Assembly: GCA_003550325.1 (NCBI GenBank)
Contig: QKWP01000264.1
Span: 148,806 to 212,805 of the forward strand
Source of the DNA: Gigaspora rosea
Taxonomy: Eukaryota; Glomeromycota; Glomeromycetes; Diversisporales; Gigasporaceae
Direction: 5' to 3'
DNA: 64,000 bases
Shown: one piece after another, positions 56,866-64,000 of the stretch
Layout: each line of letters opens with the position of its first letter
How positions within the stretch are numbered: position 1 is the stretch's first letter
Made by a program: the position numbers and the translations under genes
The notes under the pieces: model-generated
Database searches by the model: none
The model's input: the letters and a program-made list of their open reading frames with translations, nothing else
What the model was told of the DNA's origin: nothing

Positions 56866-57822
56866 TTATAAATATAATTGTCCTAATTTATTAGAGAATT
56901 GTTATTAAATCAAAAAAATAAAATTTTTATTAAATCGGTTTATATTATTGTTATAGCAAAGTGGTAATTAGGTGATTTTAATGCAAATATATTAATAATT
57001 TTTAAAGATTTTTACAGATATTTAATTTTTTTTTATGTTAACATTTGTGGAGTCACAGATCTTCATGATTTTTATAATTAACTTTTTTAAAAATTTGTCA
57101 AATATGTACTATAAAAATTTTTCAAATATAATTTTATATATTGCTATTGAAAATTATTACAAAATTATAGCAAAGCAACTAGAAGAAATCAAAAAATCAA
57201 TATTGAAGAAAGGGTTAAAAGAAAAAAGGCTCAACTGAAACAAAAAGTCCTACATTAGCAAATTTATAATAGCACAATCTTTTGAAAGATCTTGTAAACC
57301 TGCAAAGATTTTGCATATGCAATATATTTTGAACATTGTGCAATATATTTCAAAATATTTCAGGTTTTGAAATATTTCGAAATGTTTCGAAAGTGAATTC
57401 GAAATATTTTTTGAGCAGACTGGCTGGATCAGTAGATATGTAATCTGGGTCATACCAAGGACACATTGGACTATATTTTGAATATATTAAAATTAATTTA
57501 CAAATTAGTATTACAAGACCAGATTTAGATCTTTTGTTTATAAATTAGATCTTCAATTTACATTGTTTTTTTATTTCAGTTTGTTTTTTTATTTTTGTTT
57601 TTTTTTTTTCGCTTTTTTTGTATTCGTTTTGTTTTTCTTTTTTTTTATTTATTTATTTTTAATTTTTTTGTACTTTACAAGAACACAGACCTTTGCAAAA
57701 AAACCAACAATATTTAAGCACTTTATATATACCAACTCAGACTTCTAAAACTTTGCAAGAATACACAATTGATTTCTCTAGCAATTTTTAAATTTCTAGA
57801 AATGCTTCTTTAGAGAAATAGG

Positions 57823-57872
57823 TGCAAGTTTTTGCAAGTTTTTGCAAGTTTTTGCAAGTTTTTGCAAGTCTT
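57823..57872. repeat. 10-bp tandem repeat (GCAAGTTTTT)
   Basis: Five near-perfect units GCAAGTTTTT ending GCAAGTCTTGCAAGG. Confidence 0.85.
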
Positions 57873-59878
57873 GCAAGGTTTGCTTCATTTATTTTTTATT
57901 TTATATTTTGTGTTTTTGTTTTTTTGTTTAATTTTAAAATTTTTTTTAATAATTTATTTTATTTCGATACTTTGCAAAAACAAAAAAACCTTTACTTCCT
58001 GCCACTTTAAAAAAAACCAACCCAGACTTTTTTGACATTTTGCAACTTTTTTGCATTTTGCAAGAGCATTAACCCAGCTTTTAAATTTGCAAGAACATGA
58101 ACTCTTACTTCAGAAAAATAAAGATTTGTGGCTTTGTTTATTTTTTTATTAGTCTGCTTATATTTTTTGTTTTTTTACAGTCTGATCTTTCTATAATCAC
58201 CAAGTGCATCGCGCTCTATTTTGGTGATTGTATAGAGGTGTGACTATAACTAAAATACCTTGTCATAGTCATGTGACCAAAGGCCAATAAAATATTTGTG
58301 CATATTTGAAATAATTAAAAAATTTAAAATGTTTGATAGTGAATAACTAGATAAAACAACTATTAGAGTGTTTGACTCAATGAGATGATTCTAAAAAGTC
58401 CAAAATTATCCAAATCTAATTACAAAATACTAAGATCTTTAAGAATTTTCCTCTCAAATGCTTAAATTTAATCAATTCTTAAATATGTAAAGTGAAACAA
58501 TTCCTTAATAGTCTCAGGAGCATGTCATTCGGTTTTAATGATTTTGGGCTCATTAGAATCATCACATTGTGACGAACATTTTGGAGTTTTTCATCCAAAT
58601 CGGACCACTGAATCAAAAGTTATTTGCTGTCAAACCTTTAAGAATTTTTAATAGAATATTTAAATAAACATAAATATGAATATTGGCCAATCAGATTTTA
58701 TAATCAATATTAGTCAAAATTGGTGACTATAATGAGGATTATTATTAATAAAATGGATAAAAAAATCAAAATTTTTTGGTGATAATGATTATAAGTGATA
58801 TGTGACTATAATGAGGTTTTTTTACTATATTTTAAGTCCATCACACAATATTGGGTGCTTATATAGAGGTGTGACTATATGGGGTATGACTATAGAGAGG
58901 TCAAACTGTATTCATTTTTTTTACTTTTTTTTTTTAGTTTTTATTTTATTTTATTTATTCCTAACTTTTTCAAAACTTTGCAACTTTTCTGGTACTTTAA
59001 AAATTTCTCTACCAATTTGCAAAGCCCCACCACTTCTGAGAAATGGTTTTTTAATTTTTTCACTTTTTTACTATTTTTAGGAAGTATTTAAAAAAAGAGA
59101 ATAAAAGGAAGGTATAGCCAAAACAAAAAAAATAGCCCAAGCGAAGACGATAAAAAACAAAGAAGTAAAGATAATAGCTAACTATAGGGTGAATGAAAAT
59201 AAGTATATAGGGCTAGTTTTTTGTATATAGTAATAAAATTATGCAACGAAGTAGAAAGTTGTTAAAATAATATGTAATAATGTAAAAATAATACTATAAA
59301 GAATGTATAATAATTAAAATATAATATATTAAAATATGTAATATTAATTAAAAATATTTAAAGTGTATATATATAATATATAATAATAAATAAAAAAATA
59401 ATAATAAATAAAAAAAAATTTAATAATACAAAAATTTTAAAAATTTTTGGAAATATGTGAAATATTGTGAAATATTGTGAAAAACTGCAGATTTCATAAT
59501 AATATGTATTTTATTTGGCCTATTTAGCAATATTTCTCAATATATTTTGCATTTTTTCACAATATTTGCAATATATTTCGATATATTTTAAAAAAAATGT
59601 ATACCAAAATCTTTCAAAAGATGTGATTCTTTTGAAGATTTTATGTTGATTGCAATTCTTTTGAAAGGTTTCAGTATGCAATTTCTTTCAAAAGATTTCA
59701 TATATTTATTTTGCTAATATATTAGAAACAAAATATGAAACAACTATAAAAGAATTAAAAAATAAAGTTGTAGAAGATTTAGAAAAAAACAAAAGTGCAG
59801 AAAACTCACTTGAAAAAATACTGCTAAGAAAAACCATGCAAAAAAGAAAAGGAAGTTTAAATAAAACAGAAGAAAGAG

Positions 59879-60665
59879 GGTGTGGTGACTTAGAGAAGTT
59901 GCCAGATTGTTACCCCCAAGCGGCAGGTCAAAAGTTCAAATCCCACTGGAGACGTTTTGAAAAATAGACCTGTGTTACAGTAACTGTGGCTCAAGATTGT
60001 TTGGGTAAAAAATACCTATAATCTTGGTTTCACCATCTTGAATGGAAGCTTCCGAGTGAATTGGTATATTGTTATACTGACAAATTCAGGAAACTGGAAA
60101 AACAGAAACCCCTTGGCAAATCTCGAGTAAGGAGGTAGATGGATGGCTACGACGGTGCTACCAGAAGAGAAGGGTGCCGGGTCAGACAATGAATCTTATG
60201 AGAGTTGTAGTAGGCGATATCAGCAGTTTACAGAAATCTGGACTGCGAGTATATGGGTAAAGCCATAGCATCAATCGCTAAAAGAAACCATATGATTAAT
60301 TTGGTGGGACATGTATCGTACAGGTAAAATTCTATGTCAACCGGTTTGATTAGCATAGTGCAGCAGGTCATTCCTGGGAATTTACCCAAAAGAGGTGTCA
60401 TGCCGGGTATATTAGAGGTTAAGTATTAGAGGGTAGATGGCTTAGCGGATAATCAGAGGATTTAAATAGGCAATTCCCGTAGTTGGGTTGCAGGTATGGC
60501 AGCTAGTGTGGGACCTAAGGCCGGACCACTTAAATTAGACACCAAAAGTGTGCATGTAGCTAGTTGTATTCTCGTTACTGTTGTAAAAGTCTGTATATTT
60601 TAAAAACTCTAATAAAGCACTTGCTGGCGAGACTGCCAAAGTTTAAAAAAAATAAAAAAAATAGA
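59879..60665 (+). mobile_element. tRNA-related SINE-like element, family S2 (plus strand)
   Basis: Head GGTGTGGTGACTTAGAGAAG (A-box region), then CCAAGCGGCAGGTC, then B-box-like AAAGTTCAAATCCC and CACTGGAGA, as in the minus-strand element ending at 52224. Body about 700 bp, GC-richer; A-rich tail from about 60642. No ORF. Target-site duplication not clear. Confidence 0.7.
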
Positions 60666-62040
60666 AAAAGACACCACAATAGCAAAACAGCAAAAAGATA
60701 ATAAAGTTATTGCCAAATTTAAAAACAGATAAAAAAGTTTAAAGACAACTATAAAATATAGGATATTTTATCTAATATAATATAAAGAATAAAAACTACA
60801 AAAAGAGCTAAGTTTTTTTTAGAAACATTAATATTATTCAATAGAATGAAGTATTAGTAGTGCAGCTCAGTTTTTAAAAATCTAAAAAATAAACAAAATT
60901 GAAAAAACAAATAGGCAGTTCTATTAGAAAATAGAAAGCTATTAAGGATATCATCAAATCTATTTGATAAAGATGTTTTAGTAAAAAAAAAATACAAAGT
61001 AAAAGTATCAAATGTACTAAAGTATGCAATAAATGTATTACTACTAAAGCAGCTATGCAAAGTAAAGTCTAAGTTAGCATATATTCCAAATGCCATTTTA
61101 TTATGTAATTTTTATCATGGATACATGATCAGAGGTAGTGATCACATCTATATATTATATTAATCAATCAGAATTAGATAAAATGATCACACCATACTAT
61201 GGTGGAACATCAACTAAGAAATCAAAACTATGTTAGATAACTATAGCATTTTCATATCACAAATTTTTACATTATACAAACAACAATTAAATTTATTCAA
61301 ATTCGGATTGTATATTTAACTGTAATTACAGTAAGAACATAATATTAATAATAATTGAAATTTCAAAGCGATTCAACTTATTATCAAGAAATCGAATTAC
61401 CTTAAAACTTTCACGAATTGTTTATAAAATGCTAAAGAATAAAATTATATTTTCAAATTTTTTATCGATATATAAAGTTTGTATATCTGTCTTAAAGAAT
61501 AAGTTGAATTTTGTTAATTAAAATAAAAAAAACTATCGAAACTATAAGTTAAAACTTATTTAGAGCTATCGCAAAAAATTAAATATAGAATCTTCGAAAT
61601 AGTTCTAAAGAACATTTCTTGTTCAAAAGAAGCACAAAAAAAAAGTACAATACTCGTGTGAATTTTTTAGAATATTGCTTTTTTTTTATAAATAAAACAA
61701 TATAAAATAATATTCAATTTATTACATTAATTTCGTCAACAAAAAAATTTGATCATAATAAATTGATCAATGTATCTAACATAGTTTTGATTTACATAGT
61801 TGATGTTCCACTCTAACACCATACATATGTAGAGGTATCTCCTAAGTAAAAAATATTATATAATAAATGGCTCGCCCCTAACAATTATAAACAAAGAAAG
61901 TTATCATTTAATATTCAATAAAAACCTTCAGCCATCATAGACAGCCATTAAACTCTAAAAAAACAAAGAAAGTTAGTAGTAGTATATTTTAAACCACAAG
62001 AGGACACTTGATTGGATATATAAGTGTGAGTTAGTAAAAA
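60666..62040. other. AT-rich stretch without gene
   Basis: Inverted words near 61110-61210 and 61735-61830 (TAACATAGTTTTGAT, GTTGATGTTCCAC) suggest a degraded TIR element; nothing else recognised. Confidence 0.4.
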
Positions 62041-62328
62041 AGGAGGATAGCCAAAGCCAGGTGCATTTATATGTTTTTGATTGATTAATTAAAATTAGAG
62101 TAAGGGTTAGTTAGGAAGTTATTGTTAGGGCTTGACTTATAAGTAAAATTGTCTTTCTGACATTTTTTATTAATGCTCCTATACAGGTTTAGATACTCGT
62201 TTTTTGTATTTTCAGCATTTTTCACTTTTTTCTTTGTTTGTGTCTCATCGGGCTAATTCGTAAAGATCAAATTTTACAATTTGATTGGCTTTATATCACG
62301 CGAACGCACCTGGCTTTAGATGACCCCT
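62041..62328. mobile_element. TIR element (MITE family M1), copy 3
   Basis: Ends AGGATAGCCAAAGCCAGGTG and mirror CACCTGGCTTTAGATGACCC. Core with AGGGTTAG words, TCTTTCTGACATTTTTTATT and CGGGCTAATTCG as in copies 1 and 2. More diverged than they are. Confidence 0.75.
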
Positions 62329-62391
62329 AAAAAAGGACAAATTATTTTTAGTAAAAGTTTTTAAATTTTTAAATTAAAATGTTTTAATGAC

Positions 62392-62818
62392 TATGGTGCA
62401 GGAAAGCTTAACTAGACATTGTTTCAATTTGTAAATGCAGTGTAACCTTAATTAGCCAATCAAATTGCTATAATATATAATACAAATCTAATTAAAAATT
62501 TTTTTAAAAAAATTTATTATTTAAATTTGAATTTTGATTGGTCAAAAATTTTTTTTATAATAAAATCAAAGTTTTTGATTGGTCAAATTTAAAAATTATA
62601 TACGTTTCAATTTTTATTTTTAATATAAAAATAATCTAACTTTAAAAGCTATTAACTTCTTATAGAGGTTATATTTTTAAAACCTGACTGGTAATTTTAT
62701 AGAACTTGTCTTAAAAAACAAAATTACCAGTTAGTTTTTTAAAATTTTAATTTTTTAAAGAGTTAATAGATTTTAAAGTCATCTATTATATTGGCGAGTT
62801 AAGGTTTCCTGCACCATA
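62392..62818. mobile_element. TIR element, TATGGTGCAGGAAA ends
   Basis: Ends TATGGTGCAGGAAAGCTTAA and mirror TTAAGGTTTCCTGCACCATA, 427 bp. Interior repeats TTTGATTGGTCAAA; no ORF. Confidence 0.75.
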
Positions 62819-62978
62819 TTTAATCAAATTTGATAAAATTTTGTTTTTAATTTTGTAATTATATAGTATTAAAATAAAAAATTTATTAAAGTAGTTGTTA
62901 AGATATTTAAGCTTAAAGTCAAGAAAACCTTTACTTAAAAAAATTTGCACTTTTCTACTAACTTACCCTATATAAATT

Positions 62979-63550
62979 AAAAAGAGGTAATTTGATAAAG
63001 TTAAAATAACAAATATAAAAACTTATTTATTTTAATATTAAAAAATATTTATTTTTTGTATTAAACTTTATGCATAATTTAGAATTATTTTATATAAAAT
63101 TAGTAATATAATATCTTTTTTTAAAGTGACATTAAATGGGATTATATATTGTATCAAAAAGTTTAAATTTAGAGAAGTGGGTGTAATCTGACTAATTGAT
63201 GATATTTTAAGTAATTCAGCAATTAGAATTGGATAATTTTTTATTATTCAATTCATTTCAATAATACAAATTGAATAGTATAAAAATCATCTAATTCTGA
63301 TCACTGAGTTATGATATATCATTAATTATATGCTCACAAAAAAGATCCTTAAGGGGATTTTGACAAAGTATAAACCTAGCAAATTATCAATGATATCCTG
63401 TAATCCAGTGATCAGAATTGAGTAAATCTTTTACTATTCAATTTATCTTATTAAGATGAATTGAATAGCATAAAAATTATTCGATCCCATCATTAGATCA
63501 CTGATATCCAAATTCACAAATTATTCCTATTCGTCAAATTACCTCTTTTT
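62979..63550. mobile_element. TIR element, AAAAAGAGGTAATTTGA ends
   Basis: Perfect 17-bp inverted ends, 572 bp apart. The interior holds two related palindromic stretches around TTCAATTTGTATT/ATTGAATAGTATAAAAAT (63200-63310 and 63400-63490). No ORF. Confidence 0.7.
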
Positions 63551-64000
63551 ACCTTATAGATAGAATAAAAGAGAAAAATCAAGAAGAACAAAAAAACACA
63601 AAATTTGTATTAAAAGAAGATTTAAGTAAAGAAAGTAAAAAATTAGAAAAATAGAATATACTAACAAAAAAAAATACATGGAAAGAGAAAGTAATAAACA
63701 AAAGAACAAGATATATAGACCCATTAGCCTCAGTAAAAGAAAATTAGAGCTGAAGGCAAAAGGCAAAAGAAGATAAGAAAAATAATAACAAGAGTTTAGC
63801 AAGAAATCAAAAACATTCTAATAGAAATATAATAAAATTTAATCCTAATAAAACAAAGGTTTTTATTTCTTTATATTTAGAAAGTAAAAGATAAAATTAT
63901 ATAGCAGCTCAAAGAATAAAAGCAACTAGTGAAGCACAAATAAAAAAGCAAAATGAAAATATAAATTTTACCAAAGCTATAAAAAAAGTATTAGAAATAG
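63551..64000. other. A-rich terminal stretch
   Basis: Purine-rich plus strand; the minus-strand Leu/Phe-rich frame at 63554-63802 reflects composition. Nothing recognised. Confidence 0.45.

Larger units (their letters stand above)
55392..59878. other. AT-rich region without recognised genes
   Basis: Low-complexity T-rich tracts (55392-55830, 57560-57660, 57880-57960) give hydrophobic Leu/Phe ORFs that are composition artefacts. Contains the palindrome at 56663-56865, the 10-bp repeat at 57823-57872, and two copies of TATAGAGGTGTGACTATA (near 58230 and 58862). Confidence 0.5.

Overview
The window looks like nuclear DNA of an arbuscular mycorrhizal fungus (Glomeromycotina, most like Rhizophagus). 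The reasons are very high A+T, short phase-0 GT-AG introns, tyrosine-kinase-like (TKL) kinases with an N-terminal C-x2-C/WC-x2-C zinc-ribbon-like motif followed by WTSGN...ID..I, Sel1-repeat kinases, F-box/LRR proteins, and dense small TIR elements and tRNA-derived SINEs. The organism is inferred from these families; no search was run.

Layout. Block A (about 130-14180) carries three genes: (i) a tandem array of exon-sized modules, each a zinc-ribbon-like motif plus a degenerate kinase N-lobe, running into one complete kinase (130-4876, +); (ii) an F-box/LRR gene (body 5494-7063, -); (iii) a Sel1-repeat/kinase gene (8466-11135, -). Block B (24480-36975) is a diverged duplicate with the same three genes (24480-27740 +; 29009-30688 -; 33778-36370 +). 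In A the stretch from about 7064 to 14177 is inverted relative to B, so the first 31 F-box codons lie alone on the opposite strand at 14085. Block C (about 41022-45106) is a third, partial copy holding only the intergenic region and a truncated Sel1-repeat gene. Almost every copy carries nonsense codons, frameshifts or truncations. The exceptions are the last two exons of array A (3229-4876), a complete zinc-ribbon/kinase reading frame, and several individual module exons (A3, A4, A5, B3, B4).

Between and after these blocks (14180-24300, 37000-41000 and 45110-64000) I recognise no protein-coding gene. These stretches hold a palindromic satellite (20.7-21.9 kb), a roughly 120-bp satellite (37.1-38.3 kb), a GC-rich minisatellite (40.4-40.75 kb), many TIR/hairpin elements nested in one another (47.6-55.4 kb and 62.0-63.6 kb), two SINE families, and interstitial TTAGGG-type repeats.

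How the genes work together. The zinc-ribbon/TKL and Sel1/TKL families are hugely expanded in these fungi and are presumed signalling proteins; the F-box/LRR protein is presumed to be an SCF ubiquitin-ligase substrate adaptor. Their repeated co-linear occurrence shows they were duplicated as one segment, not that they form a pathway. The most unusual item is the symmetric-exon array of N-lobe modules that keep the zinc ribbon, and in most modules the lysine and alpha-C glutamate, but have lost the glycine loop.
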